DNA from: Rossellomorea aquimaris
GTDB lineage: Bacteria > Bacillota > Bacilli > Bacillales > Bacillaceae_B
Reading direction: 5' to 3'
Assembly: GCF_001877785.1 (NCBI RefSeq)
Contig: NZ_MINN01000096.1
Coordinates: 415,889-479,888 of the forward strand
Length of the DNA stretch: 64,000 nucleotides
Shown piece after piece: positions 16,444 through 25,097 of this stretch. Position 1 is the first letter of the stretch. Every line of letters begins with the position of its first letter. A program made the translations under genes and the position numbers. A model generated the notes under the pieces. It had not been told where the DNA came from and did no database searches. It worked only from the letters and a program-made list of their open reading frames with translations.

Positions 16444-17643
16444 TTATTTAAGAGCTTCTGCTTTTAATGCTTCAGCTCTGTCAGTACGCTCCCAAGGAAG
16501 ATCAAGATCGTTGCGGCCAAAATGTCCGTAAGCAGCAGTCTGCTTGTAAATCGGACGGCGAAGGTCGAGCATCTTGATGATTCCTGCCGGGCGAAGGTCA
16601 AAGTTATTGCGGACCACATCGACCAAGACATCCTCGGACACTTTACCCGTTCCGAATGTATCGACTGAGATCGAGACAGGCTGAGCTACACCGATCGCAT
16701 ACGCCAGTTGGACTTCACATTTTTCAGCAAGTTCTGCTGCCACGATGTTCTTTGCAACATAACGTGCTGCATAAGCTGCAGAACGGTCAACCTTCGTTGC
16801 ATCCTTACCGGAGAAGGCACCGCCGCCGTGGCGTGCATAACCCCCGTACGTGTCAACGATGATCTTGCGGCCTGTAAGACCTGCATCCCCTTGAGGTCCC
16901 CCGATTACGAAGCGGCCAGTCGGGTTGATGAAGTATTTTGTGTTTTCGTCGATCAGTTCTTTTGGAACAACCGGGTCAATCACATATTCCTTCAGGTTGC
17001 GCTGGATTTGTTCAAGTGATACTTCAGGGTGATGCTGCGTAGAGATAACGATCGTGTCGATACGCACAGGCTTATCGTTCTCATCATACTCAACTGTTAC
17101 CTGAGTTTTACCATCCGGACGGAGGTAAGGAAGAACTTCTTCTTTACGCACTTCAGTCAATTGACGGGATATTTTATGAGCAAGCGAAATCGGAAGAGGC
17201 ATAAGCTCCTTCGTTTCATTGCACGCAAATCCGAACATAAGACCCTGGTCCCCTGCACCGATCGCTTCGATTTCTTCATCGGACATTTGTCCTTCACGAG
17301 CTTCCAGCGCCTGGTCTACACCCTGGGCGATATCAGCGGACTGCTCATCGATTGATGTCAATACAGCACAAGTTTCGGCATCGAAACCATATTTCGCACG
17401 AGTGTATCCGATTCCTCGGATCGTTTCACGGACGATTTTCGGAATGTCCACATACGTATTTGTCGTGATTTCACCTGCAACAAGCACAAGACCTGTTGTA
17501 ACAGATGTTTCACAAGCCACGCGGGCATTCGGATCATTCGTTAAAATGGCATCAAGAATTGAATCAGAGATTTGGTCACAAATCTTATCTGGGTGTCCTT
17601 CAGTTACGGACTCAGATGTAAACAGACGACGTTTAGTTGACAT
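16444..17643 (-). CDS. metK: S-adenosylmethionine synthetase
   Basis: 399 aa, makes SAM from methionine and ATP, as a cytoplasmic tetramer. Family signatures are intact: [20 protein letters not shown] at the N-terminus, the nucleotide loop [10 protein letters not shown] near residue 119, and [19 protein letters not shown] near 266-284. The start is the ATG at 17643 with AAGGAGG seven bases upstream; a TTG one codon earlier is ignored. Expression is controlled by the SAM-I riboswitch upstream, a feedback loop on its own product. Confidence 0.98.
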   Translation of the reverse strand: MSTKRRLFTSESVTEGHPDKICDQISDSILDAILTNDPNARVACETSVTTGLVLVAGEITTNTYVDIPKIVRETIRGIGYTRAKYGFDAETCAVLTSIDEQSADIAQGVDQALEAREGQMSDEEIEAIGAGDQGLMFGFACNETKELMPLPISLAHKISRQLTEVRKEEVLPYLRPDGKTQVTVEYDENDKPVRIDTIVISTQHHPEVSLEQIQRNLKEYVIDPVVPKELIDENTKYFINPTGRFVIGGPQGDAGLTGRKIIVDTYGGYARHGGGAFSGKDATKVDRSAAYAARYVAKNIVAAELAEKCEVQLAYAIGVAQPVSISVDTFGTGKVSEDVLVDVVRNNFDLRPAGIIKMLDLRRPIYKQTAAYGHFGRNDLDLPWERTDRAEALKAEALK

Positions 17644-17805
17644 CAAGGTTCCTCCTTAAGCGTAATTGCCGGCATGAACCGGCAAAACAAATAAACAGAT
17701 ACGGTACTCATTTCCCTAAGTAGTATGAAGTAAACATGGTATTTTTATAAGGAAGGCCCTTATATAAAACATGAGATTTAATCATTTATGCCAGACTATA
17801 AAATA

Positions 17806-17848
17806 GAAAAAACCCTTCCTCTAAAAAAAGCACAAAGAGGAAAGGTTT
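17806..17848 (-). terminator. riboswitch expression-platform terminator
   Basis: AAACCTTTCCTCT pairs with AGAGGAAGGGTTT around a U-rich loop, followed by a T run on the minus strand. It lies between the SAM aptamer and metK and is the OFF structure of the riboswitch. Confidence 0.9.
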
Positions 17849-17871
17849 CAGATCATAGCCGCGCCTTTTCT

Positions 17872-18012
17872 CTCTTATCGTTCAAGGTATCCACCTTGCC
17901 TCAGTTTAGCACCTTCGCTTCATGGGATCCTTCAATAAGAAGGACCAACTATCTATTTAGCAGGTTGCTGGGTTTCATAGGGTCTGCTCCCTCCACCAGC
18001 TCAGGATAAGAG
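17872..18012 (-). promoter_or_regulatory. SAM-I riboswitch (S-box) of metK
   Basis: On the minus strand, P1 CTCTTATC pairs with GATAAGAG at the ends. The conserved core is present: GAGCTGGTGGAGGGA, ACCCTATGAAACCCAGCAACC and GGTGCTAAACTGAGGCAAGG. SAM binding stabilises P1 and lets the downstream terminator form, lowering metK expression. Confidence 0.97.
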
Positions 18013-18029
18013 TATCCGTTCAAGGTACA

Positions 18030-18059
18030 ATAATAACGTTAAATACTCAAGAGTGTCAA
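18030..18059 (-). promoter_or_regulatory. metK sigma-A promoter
   Basis: TTGACA and TATTAT on the minus strand with an 18-bp spacer. The predicted start is about 10 bases before the aptamer. Confidence 0.75.
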
Positions 18060-18265
18060 ATGTTTTTTAGTATGAAAAGATTCCCGGTAAATCCGGCTGG
18101 ACAGGCGACTAAAATATATAAGAAGAAACATAACAAACATGGGTAAATGCAGGATGATTTTCCGGGTGGACAAGCATAAACTGCTCAAATAAGGAGAAAT
18201 AAGGTGCGGATTTTAAGGAAAATGTTACAAGTTTAAGTCACAATATAAAAAATGGCTAAATAGTA

Positions 18266-18293
18266 TAGACTAATAAATTAATTGTGTTATACT
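18266..18293 (+). promoter_or_regulatory. pckA promoter with CcpN-like operator
   Basis: TAGACT (18266-18271) and TATACT (18288-18293) are 16 bp apart. TGTGTTATACT at 18283-18293, covering the -10, fits the CcpN consensus TRTGHYATAYW fully. In B. subtilis CcpN represses pckA under glycolytic conditions, so the same control is likely here. The predicted transcript has a leader of about 45 bases. Confidence 0.72.
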
Positions 18294-18343
18294 ATTTTTG
18301 AAAAGATACAAGGTATTTAAATTTATATAAAGGAAGGGTTCTA

Positions 18344-19933
18344 ATGAATTCAGTGAGCATGTCTAATGAGTTAACAGAATTACTTAACGGTCAAAATATA
18401 AAAAATCAACTGTCTGTTTCACAATTAGTGGAAAGAGTTCTTCATAGAAATGAAGGCGTTTTAACTTCTTCGGGTGCGGTTAGAGCTGAAACCGGAAAAT
18501 ATACAGGGCGCTCTCCTAAAGATAAATTCATTGTTGAGGAGCCTTCAACCAAAGAGAAGATTGACTGGGGATCCGTAAATCAGCCAATCTCCGCTGAATC
18601 ATTCGATAAATTATATCATAAAGTTCTTTCATACTTAAAAGAAAAAGAAGAAGTATTCGTCTTCAACGGGTTTGCAGGTGCAGATCCAAAACATAGACTT
18701 CCGATCCAGGTGATCAATGAATTTGCGTGGCACAACCTATTCGCGCATCAGCTTTTCATCCGTCCGGGTGCAGAAGAGCTTATCTCACACAAATCCGAAT
18801 TCACAATCGTCTCTGCTCCTAACTTTAAAGCAGATCCAGCCGTGGATGGCACCAATTCTGAAACATTCATCATCGTTTCGTTCGAGAAACGCATCGTCCT
18901 GATCGGCGGTACTGAATATGCAGGAGAAATGAAAAAGTCCATCTTCTCCGTCATGAACTACATGCTCCCTGAAGCGGATATCCTTTCCATGCACTGCTCG
19001 GCGAATGTCGGCCGCGAAGGCGATGTTGCCTTATTCTTCGGCCTTTCAGGTACCGGGAAGACGACTTTATCGGCAGATCCGAACCGCCGTCTGATCGGAG
19101 ACGACGAACACGGCTGGTCACCGAACGGCGTATTCAATATCGAAGGCGGATGCTATGCGAAATGCATCGGGCTGACACGTGAAAAAGAGCCTCAAATCTT
19201 CGATGCCATCCGTTTCGGATCAGTCCTGGAGAATGTCGTGCTTGATGAAGATTCACGCATTCCGGATTATGAGGATAACAGTTTAACAGAAAATACCCGT
19301 GCCGCTTATCCGCTGCAGGCAATGGAAAACATCGTGGAGCCAAGTGTGGCCGGACACCCTAATACAATCGTATTCCTGACTGCGGATGCATTCGGCGTAC
19401 TGCCTCCGATCAGCAAACTGACGAAAGAACAGGCAATGTACCACTTCCTAAGCGGATATACATCCAAGCTTGCAGGAACCGAACGCGGCATCACTTCACC
19501 GCAGGCAACATTCTCAACATGCTTTGGTTCTCCATTCCTTCCGCTTGCAGCAACCCGTTACGCTGAAATGCTCGGAAAGAAAATCGATGAGCATAATGCA
19601 GAAGTGTATCTCGTGAATACCGGATGGACCGGCGGGGAATATGGCGTCGGCAGCCGCATGAAGCTTTCATTCACGCGCGCGATGGTGCAGGCAGCATTGG
19701 AAGGCGAACTGACAAACGTCGAAACCGAGAAGGACGAAATCTTCGGCCTGAACATCCCTGTACATGTACCTGGAGTGCCGGACGAGGTGCTGCAGCCGGT
19801 TAAGACATGGTCGGATGAAAAAGCATACAAAGCGAAAGCAACCGAACTTGCAAGCCAATTCAACGACAATTTCAAGAAATTCACAAACGTTCCTGCCGAA
19901 ATCGAAGCAAAAGGCGGTCCCTCGGTAAAATAA
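18344..19933 (+). CDS. pckA: phosphoenolpyruvate carboxykinase (ATP)
   Basis: 529 aa. Converts oxaloacetate and ATP to phosphoenolpyruvate, the first gluconeogenic step. P-loop GLSGTGKT is at residues 233-240, the metal site IGDDEHGW at 251-258 and the oxaloacetate-binding Arg in TGRSPKDKF at about 54-62. The start follows AAGGAAGGG. Length matches B. subtilis PckA (527 aa). It is divergent from metK and monocistronic, with a clear terminator. Confidence 0.98.
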   Translation: MNSVSMSNELTELLNGQNIKNQLSVSQLVERVLHRNEGVLTSSGAVRAETGKYTGRSPKDKFIVEEPSTKEKIDWGSVNQPISAESFDKLYHKVLSYLKEKEEVFVFNGFAGADPKHRLPIQVINEFAWHNLFAHQLFIRPGAEELISHKSEFTIVSAPNFKADPAVDGTNSETFIIVSFEKRIVLIGGTEYAGEMKKSIFSVMNYMLPEADILSMHCSANVGREGDVALFFGLSGTGKTTLSADPNRRLIGDDEHGWSPNGVFNIEGGCYAKCIGLTREKEPQIFDAIRFGSVLENVVLDEDSRIPDYEDNSLTENTRAAYPLQAMENIVEPSVAGHPNTIVFLTADAFGVLPPISKLTKEQAMYHFLSGYTSKLAGTERGITSPQATFSTCFGSPFLPLAATRYAEMLGKKIDEHNAEVYLVNTGWTGGEYGVGSRMKLSFTRAMVQAALEGELTNVETEKDEIFGLNIPVHVPGVPDEVLQPVKTWSDEKAYKAKATELASQFNDNFKKFTNVPAEIEAKGGPSVK

Positions 19934-19945
19934 TTGAGGTAAAAG

Positions 19946-19977
19946 AGTCCAACACTGAATGTGTTGGGCTTTTTTTG
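19946..19977 (+). terminator. pckA terminator
   Basis: AGTCCAACAC pairs with GTGTTGGGCT, followed by seven T, 12 bases past the stop. Confidence 0.9.
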
Positions 19978-20050
19978 TTTTGGGTTCGGGTTCTGTGGGG
20001 ATGATCTGAAGTCTTGGATTGTCTTACCGGAGGTGCATGGACGGATATCA

Positions 20051-20160
20051 ACGATTTTCGAGTTTTATGAACGAAAATCTGGTTTTATCAACAAAAAATT
20101 CTAGCTTCTCAATCGTTTTTTCAGAGATACCGACAATTCTTCAGAAATCGACAAATTCCG
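20051..20160. repeat. 20-bp periodic degenerate array
   Basis: About six units of 18-21 bp, each starting with a motif like ACGATTTT, ACGAAAAT, ACAAAAAA, ATCGTTTT, GACAATTC or GACAAATT, at 20051, 20071, 20091, 20112, 20132 and 20150. No gene is visible in the gap 19978-20367; it holds this array, repeat B2 and a minus-strand terminator. Confidence 0.55.
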
Positions 20161-20225
20161 CCCGCGCCGATAACCACTCCCACGCCACGTCCAGCACTTC
20201 ACCCCATTCCAACCCACCCCAAATA

Positions 20226-20330
20226 AGAAAAGCGGAGGCGGCTCGCCCAGGAGCGAAAAGCATAAGATGAATTTGCCTTTTTGGTAAGTTTAGCTTATGA
20301 CCTCGAGCTCTTAGCCGCCGCAGCTGGACA
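20226..20330. repeat. dispersed repeat B, full copy 2
   Basis: 105 bp beginning AGAAAAGCGGAGGCGGCTCG and ending AGCCGCCGCAGCTGGACA. The ends are shared with 43181-43302. The two halves fold back on each other (AAGCATAAG near the left, CTTATG near the right), so the unit is a long imperfect hairpin like a REP or MITE-type element. Confidence 0.75.
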
Positions 20331-20353
20331 AAAAAAAAGAGGATTCCTCCTCT
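20329..20353 (-). terminator. terminator of the small lmo0937-type gene
   Basis: AGAGGA, GGAA, TCCTCT on the minus strand followed by nine T. It abuts the end of repeat B2. Confidence 0.8.
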
Positions 20354-20367
20354 TCTTTCAACTAAAG

Positions 20368-20517
20368 CTATACACCTTTCTTACGGCCGGTGATCAGATT
20401 CCATAAGAATACAACCAGGGCAATGACCAATAGTATATGGATGATTCCTCCGCCGATTTTAAATAGCAATCCTAACACCCACAGGACAATTAGGATCCCA
20501 ATGATGGTCCACAACAT
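20368..20517 (-). CDS. lmo0937 family small membrane protein
   Basis: 49 aa with two hydrophobic segments: MLWTIIGILIVLWVLGLLF, then GGGIIHILLVIALVVFLWNL, ending TGRKKGV. This is the compact lmo0937-type membrane protein found across Firmicutes, with a conserved glycine turn between two helices and a basic tail. The ATG at 20517 has a strong GGAGG site. Function is unknown; homologues are often stress-induced. It is single-gene with its own terminator. Confidence 0.85.
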   Translation of the reverse strand: MLWTIIGILIVLWVLGLLFKIGGGIIHILLVIALVVFLWNLITGRKKGV

Positions 20518-20705
20518 ATTCTTCCGCCTCCTTCATGATGAATTAGTCCAAACTCATTTACTGATGATAAATCATGTATTGATGCTAACTTTCCCTAAAA
20601 ATCATTTTTTAAAACAAAACAAGAAATTTAGTAAAAATTCTCTTTACTAAATATTATAAATTTTGGTAATATATCAATTAAAACTTATAAAGGGGTTTGG
20701 GTGAA

Positions 20706-21496
20706 ATGGTCAGAGTATTGACACAGGAGAATGACCGGCAATGCCAGCAGTTAATTCAAAAAGAGCCTGCTGAGAATTTATTCATCATTGGTGATATTGA
20801 AGCATTCGGTTACGAACAGGATTTCCAGAAGATCTGGGGAGATTTTGACGAAGATGGCAATCTGAGAGGGATCCTTCTGAAATATAGAGAGAATTTTATT
20901 CCTTATTCTCCGGGGGAATTCGATGCTGAAGGGTTTGCAGCCATCATCAACAGCTGTGATGACTTTTTTCAATCATGTCCGGGCTGAAGGCTGTAACATC
21001 GAAAATAGAACCTTTCCTCTCTGGGAATTTCCAATCGAAAAGGCAGATGTACTATGCCAAACTGGATAATACAGAATCTTTATCAAACAAAGGGCTTTAC
21101 CATGTTGAAAAAGCCTCTGTTGAGGAACTGCCTAAATTGGTTGAGCTGCTCAACAGCATCCCGGAGTTCAGCGGAGGAAGTTTCACAGTTGAGAAAAGAA
21201 AACACGGGATGGAAAAAGGGGTTGCGCGAAGCTATTATATCGAAAGAGACGGCATCTTCGTATCTTCAGCTTCTACTACTGCGGAGAATAGCTCCTCGGC
21301 GATGATCGTGGCCGTCTGCACTCATCCTGATTATAAGAAAAAAGGATATGCGACTGAGTGCATGACAAAATTATGCCTGGATGTTCTCCAAGAAGGCAAG
21401 GAGCTCTGCCTCTTTTATGATAATCCCGAAGCGGGCAGGATTTATAAAAATATCGGCTTTAAGGATATAGGCTACTGGATGATGTATAAATTTTAA
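20706..21496 (+). pseudogene. GNAT acetyltransferase split by a one-base frameshift
   Basis: Two overlapping frames together make one acetyltransferase of about 263 aa. The first (20706-20987, beginning MVRVLTQENDRQC) ends early at SCPG. The second (20975-21496) continues with SGLKAVTSKIEPF and holds the acetyl-CoA motif HPDYKKKGYATECM and the C-terminal GRIYKNIGF. Adding one T to the six-T run at 20964-20969 joins them seamlessly (DDFF-SIMSGLK). It could be a real inactivating deletion, a sequencing error in the homopolymer, or slippage. The ATG at 20706 is about 10 bases from AAAGGGG. The substrate is unknown. Confidence 0.8.
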
Positions 21497-21500
21497 TAAA

Positions 21501-21540
21501 AAAACAGCCGGAACTCTATTCAAGAGATCCGGCTGTTTTC
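21501..21540. terminator. two-way terminator
   Basis: ACAGCCGGA pairs with TCCGGCTGT, with A run upstream and T run downstream. It serves the GNAT gene and the convergent bioY. Confidence 0.85.
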
Positions 21541-21541
21541 A

Positions 21542-22105
21542 TCATGCCGCTGCATCTGCACGATTGTGTATCAATCTCGCCTGAATCAGGCGCTTCCTGA
21601 CGGTGATCCCTATCCAGCTTGCCAGGAATGCCTTGATCAAGCCGACAACGATGAACGGGTACACGCCTGCCGACAACGCCTGTGCCCAGCTCAAATCAGC
21701 CGCGTATTTCAATTGGATGGTCCCGATCAGAAGGGTGACGACCATCCCCGCCGTATTCGCAACCATTGCCATAGTAAGATTGAACGTTGTTTTCTCAAGG
21801 ATCAATCCTGTAATGAATGCCGCCGCGATAAATCCGAATATGTAGCCCCCGGTTGGTCCCGCCAGCACCTGTGCACCCCCGCTGAATCCTGCAAAGACCG
21901 GCACCCCTACAGCCCCAAGCAATGCATATCCAATCATGGCGAAAGCTCCGTATCTGCTTCCAAGAATCGTTGCCGTCAGTCCGACCGCCAGTGTCTGCCC
22001 GCTGATTGGAACAAGCGGGAGCGGTATTTCTATTTGCGCAAAGATCCCTGTTAGCGCAGCAAAGATGCTGCATTGGATGATCACTCTTAATTTTTCCCCA
22101 TTCAT
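21542..22105 (-). CDS. bioY: BioY biotin transporter, ECF S-component
   Basis: 187-aa membrane protein with six hydrophobic segments. BioY signatures are present: IPLPLVPISGQTLAVGL near residues 27-43 and GPTGGYIFGF near 83-92. It binds biotin and works with the shared EcfAAT module encoded elsewhere, or alone with low activity. The start follows AAAGGGGAG. A BirA-type palindrome lies directly upstream. It is solitary: no biotin synthesis genes are nearby. Confidence 0.93.
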   Translation of the reverse strand: MNGEKLRVIIQCSIFAALTGIFAQIEIPLPLVPISGQTLAVGLTATILGSRYGAFAMIGYALLGAVGVPVFAGFSGGAQVLAGPTGGYIFGFIAAAFITGLILEKTTFNLTMAMVANTAGMVVTLLIGTIQLKYAADLSWAQALSAGVYPFIVVGLIKAFLASWIGITVRKRLIQARLIHNRADAAA

Positions 22106-22122
22106 ATTTGTTCTCCCCTTTA

Positions 22123-22151
22123 TGTTAACTTTTAATAATTTAAAGTTAACA
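22123..22151. promoter_or_regulatory. BirA-type operator of bioY
   Basis: TGTTAACTTT and AAAGTTAACA form a dyad; the GTTAAC cores are separated by 15 bases, matching the Gram-positive BirA operator layout (TTGTTAAC, 14-15 bases, GTTAACAA). It ends 18 bases before the bioY start. Repression by biotin-loaded BirA is inferred. Confidence 0.8.
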
Positions 22152-22157
22152 CATTTT

Positions 22158-22703
22158 TTAGTTCTCGGGAAGAACCTTAAACACTTTTTCTACAAACCAG
22201 CGAATGATATAGGAAAGGACAAAATAAATGACAAACGACCACCATGGCTCCCATTGATACGCCTTATAATAATCGAGCCACCTAAAAAAAGGTTCACTGA
22301 TGAATGAAGCTCCCCCGGCCAAAACCAAATTTGCAATAAAAAATGCTTTGCCATCGGGAAAATAATAATAAATTAACATATAAGTGACCGGGATCAACGC
22401 ATAATCAAATAAATAGGCCTTCGGATATATGGGCAATAGCTCGGTCGGATAGCCCCAATAACCGAGTTCAAACCCAAACCCGTCGAGGTTGGCAGCAGCC
22501 ATGATCCAGACCAGGCCCAGGAATAATATCTTCGGGAGCTTTCGGCGATCCACTAATTTCAATACGAGCACCCAGAGAAGAATCATTAAAACAATGATGA
22601 TCCACCATTTCAGTGAAAGGAAATTATATTTCAACCAATAGTCAATATTTAAATTTGCCGCCCTCAGCAGCTCTTCATGAACTTTATCGTATTTTTCCAC
22701 CAT
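22158..22703 (-). CDS. CBO0543 family membrane protein
   Basis: 181 aa with about five hydrophobic segments and many aromatic residues: WWIIIVLMILLWVLVLKLVD, the conserved FGFELGYWGYPTELLPIYPK loop and YYYFPDGKAFF. This fits the CBO0543 family of spore-formers, with no known function. The ATG at 22703 is preceded by GAGGT. Its end abuts the bioY operator. Another start, GTG one codon earlier, is possible. Confidence 0.75.
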   Translation of the reverse strand: MVEKYDKVHEELLRAANLNIDYWLKYNFLSLKWWIIIVLMILLWVLVLKLVDRRKLPKILFLGLVWIMAAANLDGFGFELGYWGYPTELLPIYPKAYLFDYALIPVTYMLIYYYFPDGKAFFIANLVLAGGASFISEPFFRWLDYYKAYQWEPWWSFVIYFVLSYIIRWFVEKVFKVLPEN

Positions 22704-22756
22704 CACTGTACCTCGGTTTTTTTACTAGTATGGGAATGCAGCCAACTATTTATCCC

Positions 22757-22784
22757 AAAATAAAAGAACCTGATACACAGGTCC
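22757..22784 (-). terminator. ytmA-ytmB terminator
   Basis: GGACCTG pairs with CAGGTTC around TGTAT, then TTTTATTTT on the minus strand, directly after the ytmB stop. Confidence 0.8.
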
Positions 22785-23027
22785 CTAATTGATTTTGTTC
22801 AACGAAATCAGCTTATAGAAGATCGTGGTTTGGTCATTATGCCACTGGACTTTTTCGATCATTGCATATCCCCTTGAATGGCTCTTTTTCGTTGTCCTGA
22901 CTTCAATGGGCGTGTTCAGCGGATACAAACGGTAGCCTTCTTTTTGCAACTGAAAAAAGTTGTCTTTCGTCCTCACTTCTTTTCCTTTCGTGACGAGCAT
23001 GGTATTAAGCTCCAGACCCATTCCCAT
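22785..23027 (-). CDS. ytmB: YtmB family protein (DUF2584)
   Basis: 80-aa small soluble protein, MGMGLELNTMLVTKGKEVRT at the start, with the GYRLYPLNTPIEVR core typical of DUF2584. The ATG has AAAGGGG. It is 12 bp downstream of ytmA and ends at a terminator, forming a two-gene operon conserved in Bacillus. Function unknown. Confidence 0.85.
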   Translation of the reverse strand: MGMGLELNTMLVTKGKEVRTKDNFFQLQKEGYRLYPLNTPIEVRTTKKSHSRGYAMIEKVQWHNDQTTIFYKLISLNKIN

Positions 23028-23039
23028 GGTGATTCCCCT

Positions 23040-23825
23040 TTACAGCTGTTTTTTCATCCAATCACAGAGCATCTTGACGATTTCACGGTTTTTCAGAGGG
23101 GGAAAATAATGAGTGAACGCAGAAAAATAATAGGATTCAACAGATTTCCCGGCCTCTTTCAGCCTTTTTTCTAATCTATATGCATGATCGATTGAAACGT
23201 TCTGATCTTTTTTCCCGTGAAGGATCAGGACAGGTGCTGAAATCTTTTCTATTTCAAAAAGGGGGGTCCGCCATTCATAGCGTTCAGGATATTTGTTCGG
23301 ACTGCCTCCGATCACCCTCTTCATCATCCTCCGGAGGTCTTTCCGTTCTTCGTAGGTAAGGAACATATCGGCCACCCCTCCCCAGGTGACGATGGAAGTG
23401 ACTTCTTCCATTTCTATTCCGGTGAAGAGGGCCATTACTCCTCCTCTTGAAAAACCGAAAACATGGATCCTCCCTTTATGCACTCTTTCATACTGTTTCA
23501 AGAGCACATAAGCCGACATTGCATCTTCACGGTCATCACCTGCAAAATCCTCGTTCCCTTCTCCTCCGCGGTTTCCCCGGTAATACGGGGCAAACACGAT
23601 GAATCCTTCCTGGGCAAATTGGGCGATGCGGGCCGGCCTTACCATCCCAACCCCTTTTATCCCGCCTCTTAAATAGAGGAACCCATCATATGTACCTTCT
23701 TTCACAGGCTGCGCAAGCATCCCTTTCACCCTCAGCCCTCCTGAGTTATAAACGATTTCATAGAGCTCTACATGCGGATTTGGGGAAGGAAATAACGTCT
23801 TCTTCAATATGGTTCCATTCTTCAT
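23040..23825 (-). CDS. ytmA: alpha/beta hydrolase YtmA
   Basis: 261-aa prolyl oligopeptidase-type serine hydrolase. Nucleophile elbow GFSRGG near residues 123-128, acid and His in LILHGKKDQNVSIDH and SAFTHYFPP. It has no signal peptide, so it is cytoplasmic. The start follows AAAGGAAG. The substrate is unknown; esterase or peptidase activity is plausible. It is divergent from ytlA. Confidence 0.82.
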   Translation of the reverse strand: MKNGTILKKTLFPSPNPHVELYEIVYNSGGLRVKGMLAQPVKEGTYDGFLYLRGGIKGVGMVRPARIAQFAQEGFIVFAPYYRGNRGGEGNEDFAGDDREDAMSAYVLLKQYERVHKGRIHVFGFSRGGVMALFTGIEMEEVTSIVTWGGVADMFLTYEERKDLRRMMKRVIGGSPNKYPERYEWRTPLFEIEKISAPVLILHGKKDQNVSIDHAYRLEKRLKEAGKSVESYYFSAFTHYFPPLKNREIVKMLCDWMKKQL

Positions 23826-24016
23826 ACTCTCTTCCTTTCAAAAAATGGGCTCTGGGTATTCACACAATTTCATGCCATACATACACTATTTTATCAAATC
23901 TCAATTTTAAATTATCACGGTTCCCTATAGGCGCAACATACCCCTCTATCATGGCAGACAAACGTTTAGAGGGTATTCGCATGCGTACAGGTTTCATTAA
24001 AAGGAGGAAAAATCCC

Positions 24017-25018
24017 ATGAAAAAATGGTCTCGAATTGCTTTCACCCTGTTAGCAGCCGCTTCTCTCACCATCGGTCTGACCGCATGCTCCAGCGGAAAA
24101 GATGAACTGGAAAAAGTACGCGTGGCAGAAGTCACCCGCTCCATCTTCTATGCTCCCCAATATGTGGCGATTGAAAAAGGCTTTTTTAAAGAAGAAGGAC
24201 TTGATATCGAGCTTACCACCACCTGGGGCGGCGATAAGACGATGACTTCCCTGCTGTCCGGCGGTGCTGACATCGCACTGGTCGGTTCGGAGACATCGAT
24301 TTATGTCCATGCGCAGGGGTCCGATGATCCCGTCATCAACTTTGCCCAGCTCACTCAGACAGACGGAACCTTCCTAGTCTCCCGTGAAAAGGTGGAAAAC
24401 TTTGACTGGGAGCAGCTCAAAGGCTCCACATTCCTCGGTCAGCGTAAAGGCGGCATGCCGCAGATGGTAGGGGAATTTGTGCTCAAGCAACATGGAATCG
24501 ATCCACATAACGACTTGAACCTCATCCAGAACATCGATTTTGCCAATATCGCCAACGCTTTTGCATCCGGTACAGGCGATTATGTACAGCTTTTCGAACC
24601 TACTGCCTCGATCTTTGAAAAAGAAGGAAAAGGTCATATCATCGCTTCATTTGGAACAGAGTCCGGCCACGTCCCGTATACCACCTTCATGGCAAAGGAC
24701 AGTTATATGAAAGAGGAAAGTGAAACCATCGAAAAGTTCACGAGAGCCCTTTATAAAGCTCAGAAATGGGTGGATGAAAGCTCACCGGGGGAAATCGCGG
24801 AGGTCCTTGAGCCGTACTTCGAAGATACGGAGTCAGACATCATCGAAACCGTGGTGGACCGCTACAAGTCACAGGGATCCTTTGCAACTGACCCGATCCT
24901 CGACACTGAGGAATGGAACAACCTGCAAGACATCATGGATGAAGCAGGAGAACTTCCAGAAAGAATCGACCACGGAACTCTCGTTAACACCTCGGTTGCA
25001 GAAAAAGTGAGTAAGTAA
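24017..25018 (+). CDS. ytlA: ABC transporter substrate-binding lipoprotein (YtlA)
   Basis: 333-aa lipoprotein of the NMT1/ThiY-SsuA type. The signal peptide ends at lipobox LTAC near residue 23. The SBP_bac fold segment YAPQYVAIEKGFFKEEGLDI, near 46-65, is typical of NMT1/THI5-like proteins. The start ATG 24017 has AAGGAGG; a longer frame reaching back to 23690 has no support. It is first in ytlACD. Relatives bind pyrimidine thiamine precursors, sulfonates or nitrate; I see nothing that picks one. Confidence 0.83.
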   Translation: MKKWSRIAFTLLAAASLTIGLTACSSGKDELEKVRVAEVTRSIFYAPQYVAIEKGFFKEEGLDIELTTTWGGDKTMTSLLSGGADIALVGSETSIYVHAQGSDDPVINFAQLTQTDGTFLVSREKVENFDWEQLKGSTFLGQRKGGMPQMVGEFVLKQHGIDPHNDLNLIQNIDFANIANAFASGTGDYVQLFEPTASIFEKEGKGHIIASFGTESGHVPYTTFMAKDSYMKEESETIEKFTRALYKAQKWVDESSPGEIAEVLEPYFEDTESDIIETVVDRYKSQGSFATDPILDTEEWNNLQDIMDEAGELPERIDHGTLVNTSVAEKVSK

Positions 25019-25097
25019 GATCAACTGCTCTATAATCGGGTTGACCTCTGTGTCAGCCCTCTATTCTATTTATTTAGAAGACTGGAGGCGCGTTACC

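Noticed and set aside
20019..20270. 83-aa plus-strand frame after pckA
   Set aside because: It runs through the 20-bp array into repeat B, so the translation is of repeat DNA.
21566..22054. 162-aa plus-strand frame
   Set aside because: Antisense to bioY; Cys/Arg-rich and without ribosome site.
23690..24016. N-terminal extension of the ytlA frame
   Set aside because: The signal peptide and a strong ribosome site start at 24017; the upstream part lies in the divergent promoter region.
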